DNA of 64,000 nucleotides, taken from an uncultured Lachnospiraceae bacterium (GTDB lineage: Bacteria > Bacillota > Clostridia > Lachnospirales > Lachnospiraceae). The position numbers and the translations under genes were made by a program. Positions 7,651-15,873 of this stretch are shown one piece after another (the first letter of the stretch is position 1; each line of letters opens with the position of its first letter). Location: positions 1-64,000 of the forward strand of contig CABSCP010000022.1 in assembly GCA_902476265.1 (NCBI GenBank). Direction: 5' to 3'. The notes beneath the pieces are model-generated. The model was not told the origin of the DNA. It did no database searches and saw only the letters and a program-made list of their open reading frames with translations.

Positions 7651-8868
7651 ATGAAAAACGTCTATACGGTAGCCCAGGTGAACTCCTATATTAAAAATAT
7701 GTTCACCCAGGATTTTTTACTCCAGTCCATTCTGGTGAAAGGCGAAGTGAGCAATTGTAAGTATCATTCTTCAGGACATATTTATTTTACCCTGAAGGAC
7801 GCAAAAGGAGCAATTGCCTGTGTGATGTTCGCCGGAAACCGGAGCGGACTGAAATTTCATATGCAGGAAGGCCAGCAGGTGGTGGCCGCCGGCACAATAG
7901 ATGTTTATGAGCGGGACGGAAAATATCAGCTGTATGCCAGGGAAATCTTCCTGGACGGTGCGGGCCAGCTTTACGAGCGCTTTGAACAGCTCAAGCGCCG
8001 GCTGCAGGAGAGAGGACTGTTTGCGCCGGAGTACAAACAGCCCATCCCACCCTTTATTCGCCGATTGGGTGTTGTCACCGCCCCTACCGGAGCGGCGGTG
8101 CGGGACATCATCAACATCGCATCCCGCCGCAATCCTTATGTACAGATCATTTTGTATCCTGCTATCGTGCAGGGGGAGCAGGCGCCGCAGAGTATCGTGA
8201 ATGGGATCCATGCGCTGGAAGCGCTGGGTGTGGATGTGATGATCGTAGGGCGGGGCGGCGGTTCCATTGAGGATCTGTGGGCGTTTAATGAAGAGATCGT
8301 GGCCCAGGCTATTTTTGACTGCAGTGTGCCCGTCATTTCAGCGGTGGGGCATGAAACGGATACCACCATTGCCGATTATGTGGCGGATCTGCGCGCGCCC
8401 ACCCCTTCAGCGGGAGCAGAACTGGCCGTTTATGACTACAGCTTTTTTCAGGCCGGTCTGGACAAGCTGTCTGCGGACCTGGGGCGGCGGATGAAGCAGA
8501 AAACAGAACAAAAGCGTCTGGAATTGAGGCGGTATCAGGTTCAGCTGCAGTATTTGAGCCCCATCAGCCGTATCCGGGAGAAGAAATATTATCTGGGACA
8601 GCTGGAGGAGAGGCTGTCAGGGCAGATGGACAGACGGATCACGGCCAGCAGACACCGGCTCTCCCTTTATGTGGAGAAGATGAAGGGGCTTTCTCCGCTG
8701 GAGAAGCTCAACCAGGGCTTTTCCCATGTGGCCGATGAAGAGGGGAGGACCTTGACGGATGTGAACCGGGTGCAAAAAGGTGACCTTTTACAGATCCATG
8801 TGAAAAACGGACGCATTACGGCGGAAGTGAAAGAAAAGGAAGAGTGGCAATGGCAGAAGAAAATCTGA
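7651..8868 (+). CDS. xseA: Exodeoxyribonuclease VII large subunit
   Basis: Catalytic subunit of exonuclease VII, which degrades single-stranded DNA in both directions to acid-soluble oligonucleotides. The N-terminal OB fold (about residues 1-100, with YTVAQVNSYIKNMF and GEVSNCKYHSSGHIYFTLKD) is followed by the catalytic domain with GVVTAPTGAAVRDI, GRGGGSIEDLWAFN (about 200) and SAVGHETDTTIADYVAD (about 232). A long coiled-coil region (about 270-350) binds XseB. The length of 405 residues is slightly short compared with the E. coli form (456) and usual for Clostridia. Its 3' end overlaps xseB, giving coupled translation of the two subunits. Confidence 0.97.
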   Translation: MKNVYTVAQVNSYIKNMFTQDFLLQSILVKGEVSNCKYHSSGHIYFTLKDAKGAIACVMFAGNRSGLKFHMQEGQQVVAAGTIDVYERDGKYQLYAREIFLDGAGQLYERFEQLKRRLQERGLFAPEYKQPIPPFIRRLGVVTAPTGAAVRDIINIASRRNPYVQIILYPAIVQGEQAPQSIVNGIHALEALGVDVMIVGRGGGSIEDLWAFNEEIVAQAIFDCSVPVISAVGHETDTTIADYVADLRAPTPSAGAELAVYDYSFFQAGLDKLSADLGRRMKQKTEQKRLELRRYQVQLQYLSPISRIREKKYYLGQLEERLSGQMDRRITASRHRLSLYVEKMKGLSPLEKLNQGFSHVADEEGRTLTDVNRVQKGDLLQIHVKNGRITAEVKEKEEWQWQKKI

Positions 8869-9059
8869 CGCTGGAAGAAGCGTTTGCACAGCTGGAAGAA
8901 GTGACGAAGGCGCTGGAGGATGAGAATATTTCTCTGGAGGATTCCTTTGCAGTCTACCAGAAGGGAATGCAGCTTTTAAAATATTGCAATGAAAGCATTG
9001 ATAAGGTGGAGAAAAAGGTACTGGTATTAAACGGGGAGGGGAAACTGGATGAATTTTGA
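8850..9059 (+). CDS. xseB: Exodeoxyribonuclease VII small subunit
   Basis: Small helical hairpin subunit that binds the XseA coiled coil and keeps the exonuclease VII complex together. LTLEEAFAQLEEVTKALEDENISLEDSF-YQKGMQLLKYC is the complete family signature. 69 residues from ATG 8850, which has AAAGGAAG upstream; GTG at 8844 would add two residues. The gene overlaps the xseA 3' end and the ispA start, so three genes are translationally coupled. Confidence 0.95.
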   Translation: MAEENLTLEEAFAQLEEVTKALEDENISLEDSFAVYQKGMQLLKYCNESIDKVEKKVLVLNGEGKLDEF

Positions 9060-9996
9060 GGAAACGCTGGCAAAAAGAGTGGAAGATGCAGAACAGGTTC
9101 TTAAAGGATATCTGCCTGAGGAAAAAGGGTTTCAAAAATCGGTGCTGGAAGCGATGAACTACAGCGTTCTGGCCGGAGGGAAACGTCTCCGCCCTGTGCT
9201 GATGAAGGAGAGTTTTAGCCTGTTCGGCGGGACCGGCAGGATTGTGGAGCCCTTTATGGCGGCCCTTGAAATGATACACAACTATTCCCTGGTTCATGAC
9301 GATCTTCCGGCCATGGACAATGACGAGTACCGCAGAGGCAGGAAAACCACCTGGTGTGTATACGGTGAGGGAATGGCTGTGCTGGCAGGGGACGCCCTGT
9401 TAAATTATGCCTTTGAGACAGCTGCCAGGGCGCTGGAAATGGTGCCTCAGATTTCGGGCTTTTCCTCCAATCCGGAAGCCTGCAGCGATGCGGCATTCCT
9501 CTATCAGAACGTTTCCAAAGCCATGGGAATCCTGGGGAAAAAGGCCGGCATCTATGGGATGATCGGCGGCCAGTGCGCGGACATCTGCGGGGAAGCTCTT
9601 CCGGCTTCGGAAGTGACGGAAGAGATGCTTCTTTTCATCCATAAGAATAAAACGGCGGCGTTGATTGAATGCGCGATGATGATCGGCGCTGTCCTTGCGG
9701 GCGCTTCGGAAGAAGAGGTGTCCCGGATGGAAAAAATTGCCGAGAATATCGGGATTGCATTTCAGATTCAGGATGATATCCTGGATGTGACGAGTTCTCT
9801 GGAAGTGCTTGGAAAGCAGACCGGCAGCGATGAAAAGAACAATAAAGTCACTTATGTGAGTTTAAACGGTCTGGAGAAATCGAAAGAAGACGTAAAAAGG
9901 CTTTCGGAAGAAGCGCTTTTGATCCTGCGTTCCTTTCCTTCCGAAAATGAGTTTCTGGAACAACTGATCATTAACCTGATTACCCGTGAAAAGTGA
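9049..9996 (+). CDS. ispA: Polyprenyl (farnesyl/geranyl) diphosphate synthase
   Basis: Trans-isoprenyl diphosphate synthase that condenses isopentenyl diphosphate with allylic diphosphates. Both aspartate-rich motifs are present: first, LVHDDLPAMDNDEYRRG (about residue 84); second, FQIQDDILDVTSS (about 240). GGKRLRPVL marks the substrate-binding loop. 315 residues. ATG at 9049 overlaps the xseB stop. Neighbour dxs supplies the MEP pathway precursor, so the two genes form an isoprenoid pair within the recombination and translation run. Chain length cannot be fixed with certainty, but the operon position is that of farnesyl diphosphate synthase. Confidence 0.94.
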   Translation: MNFEETLAKRVEDAEQVLKGYLPEEKGFQKSVLEAMNYSVLAGGKRLRPVLMKESFSLFGGTGRIVEPFMAALEMIHNYSLVHDDLPAMDNDEYRRGRKTTWCVYGEGMAVLAGDALLNYAFETAARALEMVPQISGFSSNPEACSDAAFLYQNVSKAMGILGKKAGIYGMIGGQCADICGEALPASEVTEEMLLFIHKNKTAALIECAMMIGAVLAGASEEEVSRMEKIAENIGIAFQIQDDILDVTSSLEVLGKQTGSDEKNNKVTYVSLNGLEKSKEDVKRLSEEALLILRSFPSENEFLEQLIINLITREK

Positions 9997-10014
9997 TAGA
10001 AAAGGGGGCAGCTT

Positions 10015-11871
10015 ATGCTTCTGGAACAGATACAGCAGACGAACGACATCAAAAAAATAAATCCGAAGGATTATCCGGCTCTGGCAGAGGAGATCCGCCG
10101 GTTTCTGATCGAAAAGATCAGTGTGACGGGCGGGCATCTGGGATCCAACCTGGGCGCTGTGGAACTTACCATGGCGCTTCATCTCGCACTGAATCTGCCG
10201 GAAGATAAAATTGTGTGGGACGTGGGACATCAGTCTTATACCCATAAGCTGCTCACCGGCAGGAGAGAAGGATTTGACACGCTTCGCAAATATGGAGGAA
10301 TGAGCGGTTTCCCCAAACGCAAGGAAAGCGACTGCGACAGTTTTGATACGGGACATTCCTCCACTTCCATTTCCGCCGGGCTGGGCCTGGTGCGGGCCAG
10401 GGATATCCAGGGCGGCACGAATACCATCGTTTCCGTGATCGGGGACGGCGCTCTCACCGGCGGTATGGCCTATGAGGCGTTGAACAATGCCGCCAGAATG
10501 GAGACAAATTTCATCATTATCTTAAATGATAATAATATGTCTATCTCCGAAAATGTGGGCGGCGTTTCCAAATACCTGAACAATATCCGTACCTCCAATG
10601 CTTATCTGGATATCAAGGACGGCATTTATGAAGCGGTACGAAACACGAAATACGGGGACGGTGTAGTGACCAGCGTCCGCCGTGCCAAGAACAGCTTAAA
10701 ACAGCTGGTCATCCCGGGCATGTGGTTTGAAGATATGGGAATCACCTATCTGGGGCCGGTGGACGGCCATGACGTGAATGGACTGATCCGGGTGATCCGG
10801 GAGGCAAAGCGCAGGAAAAACTGTGTCCTGATCCATGTGATGACCCAGAAGGGAAAGGGGTATGGACCGGCGGAGAAACACCCTGCGCGGTTCCATGGAG
10901 CAGAACCCTTTGATGTGGCCACCGGGGTGCCGTTAAAGAAAAAAACAAAAGCCAATTATACGGATGTTTTTTCTACCGTGATGGTGAAGATGGCTGCCCG
11001 TCATACGGATGTGGCGGCGATTACGGCAGCCATGCCCGACGGCACGGGATTAAAACGCTTTAAGAGCCTGTATCCGGAACGATTTTTTGATGTGGGGATT
11101 GCGGAAGAACATGCGGTGACTTTTGCGGCAGGGCTGGCCGTGGGCGGCCTGCATCCGGTAGTGGCCATCTATTCCTCCTTTTTACAGAGGGCCTATGACC
11201 AGATTCTGCATGATGTCTGCTTACAGAATCTGCCGGTAATTTTTGCGATCGACAGGGCGGGCCTGGTGGGCAGCGACGGAGAAACCCATCAGGGAATTTT
11301 TGACCTGTCCTATCTTTCCTCCATTCCCAATATGCATATCATGGCGCCTAAGAACAAATGGGAGCTTTCCGATATGATGAAGTTCGCTTACGGATGGAAG
11401 GGACCGATCGCCATCCGCTATCCCAGAGGAGAGGCCTATGACGGCCTGGCAGAATTCCGCGCGCCTGTGGAGATGGGAAAGAGCGAAATGATCTGCGAGG
11501 AAAGCGGCATCGCATTGATGGCGGTGGGGAGCATGGTAAAGACCGCGGAAGAGGTCAGGGAAAGGCTGAAAGCCCGGGGAGTGGCATGTACGCTGGTGAA
11601 TGCCCGTTTTGTAAAACCCATTGATGAGGATATGGTACGCTATCTGGCAGAAAGGCACAGCCTGCTGGTGACCATGGAGGAAAATGTGGCCAGCGGCGGC
11701 TTTTCAGAGAAAGTCAGGGATCTCATTGACCGGGAGAGACTGAAGATCAGGATTTTGCCCGTGACCATACCGGATGAATATGTGGAGCATGGAAATGTGG
11801 AACTCTTGAAGAAAGAGATCGGCATAGATGTGGATTCCATATTGGATAAGATCGAAAAGGAATCAGAGTGA
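10015..11871 (+). CDS. dxs: 1-deoxy-D-xylulose-5-phosphate synthase
   Basis: Thiamine-diphosphate enzyme making DXP from pyruvate and glyceraldehyde-3-phosphate, the entry step of the MEP isoprenoid pathway. Motifs include WDVGHQSYTHKLLTGR (about residue 68), the ThDP/Mg site SVIGDGALTGGMAYEALNNA (about 140) with LNDNNMSISENVGG, the catalytic Glu in DVGIAEEHAVTFAAGLA (about 360) and the transketolase C-domain ending GIDVDSILDKIEKE. 618 residues, full length. ATG follows AAAAGGGGGC. Its stop lies 4 nt before tlyA. Confidence 0.97.
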   Translation: MLLEQIQQTNDIKKINPKDYPALAEEIRRFLIEKISVTGGHLGSNLGAVELTMALHLALNLPEDKIVWDVGHQSYTHKLLTGRREGFDTLRKYGGMSGFPKRKESDCDSFDTGHSSTSISAGLGLVRARDIQGGTNTIVSVIGDGALTGGMAYEALNNAARMETNFIIILNDNNMSISENVGGVSKYLNNIRTSNAYLDIKDGIYEAVRNTKYGDGVVTSVRRAKNSLKQLVIPGMWFEDMGITYLGPVDGHDVNGLIRVIREAKRRKNCVLIHVMTQKGKGYGPAEKHPARFHGAEPFDVATGVPLKKKTKANYTDVFSTVMVKMAARHTDVAAITAAMPDGTGLKRFKSLYPERFFDVGIAEEHAVTFAAGLAVGGLHPVVAIYSSFLQRAYDQILHDVCLQNLPVIFAIDRAGLVGSDGETHQGIFDLSYLSSIPNMHIMAPKNKWELSDMMKFAYGWKGPIAIRYPRGEAYDGLAEFRAPVEMGKSEMICEESGIALMAVGSMVKTAEEVRERLKARGVACTLVNARFVKPIDEDMVRYLAERHSLLVTMEENVASGGFSEKVRDLIDRERLKIRILPVTIPDEYVEHGNVELLKKEIGIDVDSILDKIEKESE

Positions 11872-11875
11872 TACG

Positions 11876-12763
11876 ATGAAGGAACGATTGGATGTACTGC
11901 TGGTAAAGCAGGGACTTGCAGAATCCCGGGAAAAGGCGAAGGCTGTCATCATGGCAGGAAATGTGTTCGTGCAGGGACAAAGGGAAGATAAAGCAGGATC
12001 CATGTTTGACGAGTCAAAGGTGCAGATCACGGTAAAGGGCAGCACATTGAAATATGTCAGCCGGGGAGGCCTGAAGCTGGAAAAAGCGATGGCCTGTTTC
12101 CCGATCACGTTGGAGGGCGCAGTCTGTATGGATATCGGCGCCTCCACCGGCGGCTTTACGGATTGTATGCTGCAAAACAAAGCGGTGAAGGTATATGCCG
12201 TGGATGTGGGACACGGACAGCTGGCATGGAAGCTGCGCAATGATGAACGGGTGGTCTGTATGGAAAAGACCAATTTCCGCTATCTGACCCGGGCGGATAT
12301 TGCGGACGATCTGGATTTTGCATCCGTGGACGTCTCTTTTATTTCCCTGACCAAAATTCTGCTTCCCGCCAAAAAGCTGCTGAAGCAGGGAGGACAGATG
12401 GTATGCCTGATCAAGCCCCAGTTTGAGGCAGGCAGGGAAAAGGTAGGGAAAAAAGGCGTTGTCAGAGAGCAGTCCGTACACAGGGAAGTGATTGAAAAAG
12501 TGATGGATTTTTCCGATCTGACCGGCTTTTTGATCCTGGGCCTGACCTATTCGCCCATTAAGGGACCGGAAGGAAACATCGAATATCTCATTCATCTGCA
12601 AAAAGATGCCGCCGGACGGGAAAACCTGCCCCAGGAAGAACATGAAGCGGAAGAGATGCTGGCCCGCGTACAGGCAGAAGGAATCGGAATATCCTGCCGG
12701 GCAGAAATGAAGCAGCTGGCGGCGCAGGTTGTGGAAGAAGCCCACAGGGCATTGCAGGAGTGA
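11876..12763 (+). CDS. tlyA: TlyA family rRNA 2'-O-methyltransferase (hemolysin A-like)
   Basis: S4 RNA-binding domain (about residues 1-65, ERLDVLLVKQGLAESREKAK) fused to an FtsJ-type SAM-dependent methyltransferase, with the SAM site CMDIGASTGGFTDCML (about 84) and the catalytic-region KPQFEAGREKVGKKGVV. The family methylates 16S and/or 23S rRNA ribose in mycobacteria; haemolysis is a historical label. ATG at 11876 gives 295 residues and lies 4 nt after the dxs stop; earlier starts would lie inside dxs. It sits in the standard place before nadK and argR. Confidence 0.94.
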   Translation: MKERLDVLLVKQGLAESREKAKAVIMAGNVFVQGQREDKAGSMFDESKVQITVKGSTLKYVSRGGLKLEKAMACFPITLEGAVCMDIGASTGGFTDCMLQNKAVKVYAVDVGHGQLAWKLRNDERVVCMEKTNFRYLTRADIADDLDFASVDVSFISLTKILLPAKKLLKQGGQMVCLIKPQFEAGREKVGKKGVVREQSVHREVIEKVMDFSDLTGFLILGLTYSPIKGPEGNIEYLIHLQKDAAGRENLPQEEHEAEEMLARVQAEGIGISCRAEMKQLAAQVVEEAHRALQE

Positions 12764-12766
12764 AAT

Positions 12767-13618
12767 ATGGGACATTTTATCATCATTACCAATAAGCCCA
12801 AGGATCCTCTGCTGGAAACCACAGGACAGGTGCAGGCGTTTTTGGAACAGGCAGGCTGTACCAGCAGCGTGTATGCGGACGAAATACCGGCAGAACAATG
12901 GAAAGATATTCTGGAAAAAGAAGGCGCGTTTGCGGAAGGGATTCTTGTGCTGGGCGGCGACGGGACGCTGCTTCGGGCGGCCAGGGATACCGCAGACAGC
13001 AAAATACCGGTGCTGGGGATCAATCTGGGTACGCTGGGTTTTTTGGCAGAAGTAGAACGCAGCAGCCTGAAACCGGCGCTGCAAAAGCTGGCGAAGGGCG
13101 ATTATCATGTGGAGGAGCGGATGATGCTCACCGGACAGGTATTCAGAGGGGCGGAAATGCTGGAAGACACCTGTGCCTTAAATGATATTACTATCACCAG
13201 AAACGGGCATCTGCAAATGCTTTCTTTCCAGATTCTGGTCAATGGCAATCTGCTCAAAGAATATCAGGCGGACGGGATCATTGTGGCAACGCCCACAGGG
13301 TCCACCGGCTATAATATGTCCGCAGGGGGACCGATTGTGGAGCCTGGCGCAAGGCTGATTCTGCTGACGCCGATCTGTCCCCATACGCTCCAGAGCAGGA
13401 GCGTGATCCTGAATGCGGAAGATGAAATCCGCATCCGCATTCTAAAAAAGGCAGGAAGGGAAAACGCGCATATGGAAGTCTGTTTTGACGGCAGCAGGAA
13501 CCTGCAGCTGCGTCCCGGGGATGAAATAAAAATTACCAGGAGTGTTCGGAATACTTCCATTATCAAGCTGAGCGAAGCCGGTTTTCTGGATGTGCTTCAC
13601 CGGAAACTGAGTGAATGA
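12767..13618 (+). CDS. nadK: NAD(+) kinase
   Basis: Phosphorylates NAD to NADP using ATP or polyphosphate; cytoplasmic. The GGDGT nucleotide motif appears as LVLGGDGTLLRAARDT (about residue 61), followed by GINLGTLGFLAEVE, the NE/D-type site ALNDITITR and the conserved TPTGSTGYNMSAGGPIV (about 175). 283 residues, normal size. ATG is 3 nt after the tlyA stop, so the two are probably coupled. This order, with nadK inserted between tlyA and argR, is common in Lachnospiraceae. Confidence 0.96.
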   Translation: MGHFIIITNKPKDPLLETTGQVQAFLEQAGCTSSVYADEIPAEQWKDILEKEGAFAEGILVLGGDGTLLRAARDTADSKIPVLGINLGTLGFLAEVERSSLKPALQKLAKGDYHVEERMMLTGQVFRGAEMLEDTCALNDITITRNGHLQMLSFQILVNGNLLKEYQADGIIVATPTGSTGYNMSAGGPIVEPGARLILLTPICPHTLQSRSVILNAEDEIRIRILKKAGRENAHMEVCFDGSRNLQLRPGDEIKITRSVRNTSIIKLSEAGFLDVLHRKLSE

Positions 13619-13639
13619 AACGAAAGGCATTGTAGCAAA

Positions 13640-14095
13640 ATGAAACAAAACAGACATCAGAAAATTGCAGAACTGGTATCCAGATTTGAGATTGAAACCC
13701 AGGAGGAATTGGCGGAAAAGCTGAAAGAAGCGGGATTTTCCGTCACCCAGGCGACCATTTCCAGGGATATCCGACAGATGAATCTTTCCAAAATCCCGGC
13801 GGGTAACGGCAGGCAGAAATATGTGATTCTCCAGCAGGAAAACGGTTTTTTGCCGGATAAATATATTCGTGTCCTGCGGGACGGATTTGTATCCATGGAT
13901 ATGGCGCAGAACATTCTGGTGATGCGGACCGTTTCCGGCATGGCGATGGCGGTAGCCGCCGCTTTGGATGCCATCAGCTTCAATGAAGTTGTGGGCTGTA
14001 TTGCCGGTGACGATACGATCATGGTGGCAGTCCGCTCGGCAGAAGATACGAAGATCCTGATGGGAAAGATCAGGGAACTGATCCAGAAGTCGTAA
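13640..14095 (+). CDS. argR: Arginine repressor ArgR/AhrC
   Basis: Hexameric arginine-responsive regulator of arginine biosynthesis and catabolism. The N-terminal winged helix (about residues 1-70: RHQKIAELVSRFEIETQEELAEKL, then VTQATISRDIRQMNLSK) binds ARG boxes. The C-terminal oligomerisation and arginine-binding domain includes GMAMAVAAALDAISFNEVVGCIAGDDTIMVAVRS with the GDDT ligand motif. 151 residues, full length. Co-transcribed with recN, as in Bacillus. Confidence 0.96.
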   Translation: MKQNRHQKIAELVSRFEIETQEELAEKLKEAGFSVTQATISRDIRQMNLSKIPAGNGRQKYVILQQENGFLPDKYIRVLRDGFVSMDMAQNILVMRTVSGMAMAVAAALDAISFNEVVGCIAGDDTIMVAVRSAEDTKILMGKIRELIQKS

Positions 14096-14106
14096 AGGAG
14101 TAAAAC

Positions 14107-15780
14107 GTGTTAGTTAGCTTACATGTGAAAAATCTGGCTCTGATAGAAGAGACAGAAGTTTTTTTGGGGCCGGGGCTCAACATCCTGACAGGAGAAACGG
14201 GCGCCGGAAAATCCGTTATCCTGGGATCGGTGGCGCTGGCGCTGGGCGCGAAAGCGGATAAGGATATGATTCGGACAGGCGCGGATCATGCGTTGATTGA
14301 ATTGAATTTTGAAGTCAATGCCGGTGTGAAACAGGCGCTGGAGGAGATGGATATCCCCATCGAAGATGATCAGGTGATTCTTCAGCGGCGGGTAATGCCC
14401 ACAAGGAGTATCTGCCGCGTTAACGGGGAAACTGTGAATACAAAGACGCTGCGGGAACTGGCAGGCCGATTGATTGATATACACGGCCAGCATGACAGCC
14501 AGGCGCTGCTTCAGACGAAACGGCATCTGGAAATTCTGGACGGTTACGCGGGCGCGGCGCTGGCGGCCAGGCGGGAAGAGCTGCGTAAGGCATGGCAGGA
14601 ATACGGAGCCATTGCCCGGGATATTTCGGAACATGAACTGGATGAAGCATCCAGAAAGCGGGAACTGGCTATGGTCCGGTTCGAACTGGACGAAATAGAA
14701 GAAGCTTCCCTGCAGCCGGGAGAGGATGAACGGCTGGAAAAGGATTACCGCCGTATGGTCAACGGCAGGAGGATTGCAGAAGCGTTGAACCTGGTTCATG
14801 GCTTGACCGGATATGAGAGTGGAATGGGAGCCGGGGAGTTTACGGGCCGCGCGCTGCGGGAGCTTTCCGGCGTGCTTTCCTATGATGAAAATCTGGAAGA
14901 AATTTACAGGCAGCTCAACGAAGTGGATGAGCTTCTCAATGATTTTAACAGAAGCGTTTCCGATTACCTCATTGATTTGGAATTTGATGAAGAAACGTTT
15001 AAAATCACAGAAGACCGGTTAAACTATATCAACAGGTTGAAAGATAAATACGGCAGAACGATTGAAGAAGTGATTTCCTACGCAAAAAGGCGGGAAGAAG
15101 AACTGGACAGGCTCATCCATCAGGATGAGTGGCTTGCGGCGAAAAGAGAAGAACGAAAAAAAGCGGAAGAGAAGATGCTGGCGCTTGCAGAGGAGTTGTC
15201 TGTACTCCGCCGCCGTACAGCGGAAAAGTTTTCCGGGGAAATGCAGGCTGCTCTGGCTGATCTGAATTTTCTGCACGTGGAATTTTCGGTATCCCTTACA
15301 AAAAAGGAGCACTGTAGTGCTGATGGGATTGACGATGCGGTATTTTTGATTTCCACCAATCCGGGAGAACCGATGAAGCCGCTCGCTTCCATTGCCAGCG
15401 GAGGTGAGCTTTCCAGAATTATGCTGGCGTTAAAGACCATCACTGCAAAGCAGGAACAGATAGGGACTTTCATTTTTGATGAAATCGATGCAGGCATCAG
15501 CGGGAAGACCGCCTGGAAAGTTTCAGAAAAACTGGGGATTCTGGCAAAGACCCATCAGATCATCTGTATCACACACCTGCCGCAGATCGCGGCCATGGCC
15601 GATCATCATTTTTATATTGAAAAAAATGCGGTCGGTTCCACTACCGCAACGACGATCACGCAATTGTCCTATGATGACAGCTTACAGGAATTGGCAAGAT
15701 TGTCAGGAGCGGCGCAGATCACGCCGAATGTGCTTGCAAATGCCAGGGAAATGAAAGAATTGGCAGAGAAAAATAAATAG
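14107..15780 (+). CDS. recN: DNA repair protein RecN
   Basis: SMC-like ATPase acting at double-strand breaks in homologous recombination. Walker A is GETGAGKSVILG (about residue 28). A central coiled coil (about 155-370, interrupted by RLIDIHGQHDSQALLQ near 120-135) links to the ABC signature IASGGELSRIMLALK (about 430) and Walker B FIFDEIDAGISGKTAW (about 455). 557 residues, full length. GTG start at 14107 with AAAGGAG upstream, 11 nt after argR. No LexA box was seen before this gene. The operon segment ends at the terminator immediately downstream. Confidence 0.96.
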   Translation: MLVSLHVKNLALIEETEVFLGPGLNILTGETGAGKSVILGSVALALGAKADKDMIRTGADHALIELNFEVNAGVKQALEEMDIPIEDDQVILQRRVMPTRSICRVNGETVNTKTLRELAGRLIDIHGQHDSQALLQTKRHLEILDGYAGAALAARREELRKAWQEYGAIARDISEHELDEASRKRELAMVRFELDEIEEASLQPGEDERLEKDYRRMVNGRRIAEALNLVHGLTGYESGMGAGEFTGRALRELSGVLSYDENLEEIYRQLNEVDELLNDFNRSVSDYLIDLEFDEETFKITEDRLNYINRLKDKYGRTIEEVISYAKRREEELDRLIHQDEWLAAKREERKKAEEKMLALAEELSVLRRRTAEKFSGEMQAALADLNFLHVEFSVSLTKKEHCSADGIDDAVFLISTNPGEPMKPLASIASGGELSRIMLALKTITAKQEQIGTFIFDEIDAGISGKTAWKVSEKLGILAKTHQIICITHLPQIAAMADHHFYIEKNAVGSTTATTITQLSYDDSLQELARLSGAAQITPNVLANAREMKELAEKNK

Positions 15781-15793
15781 AAGCGAACATACT

Positions 15794-15826
15794 AAGGAGG
15801 ACGTTTCAGAGATGTCCTCCTTTTTT
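15794..15826 (+). terminator. Rho-independent terminator after recN
   Basis: Stem AAGGAGGAC (15794-15802) pairs with GTCCTCCTT (15814-15822) across an 11-nt loop and runs into six T. It separates spoIVB from the housekeeping run. Confidence 0.9.
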
Positions 15827-15836
15827 GCTTTTGTTG

Positions 15837-15857
15837 AAAAGGAGGAACGCGATGTAG
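15837..15857 (+). other. Strong ribosome site followed by ATG-TAG start-stop before spoIVB
   Basis: AAAAGGAGG (15837-15845) is followed 6 nt later by ATG (15852) and at once by TAG (15855). The frame differs from spoIVB, whose own GTG lies at 15874 with a second ribosome site. This could be a start-stop that modulates spoIVB initiation, or a chance match. Confidence 0.35.
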
Positions 15858-15873
15858 GAAAGGAAGGGAAGCT

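Noticed and set aside
15837..15873. Frameshifted longer spoIVB start at ATG 15852
   Set aside because: It is in a different frame and is stopped at once by TAG; the GTG start already gives a complete SpoIVB N-terminus.
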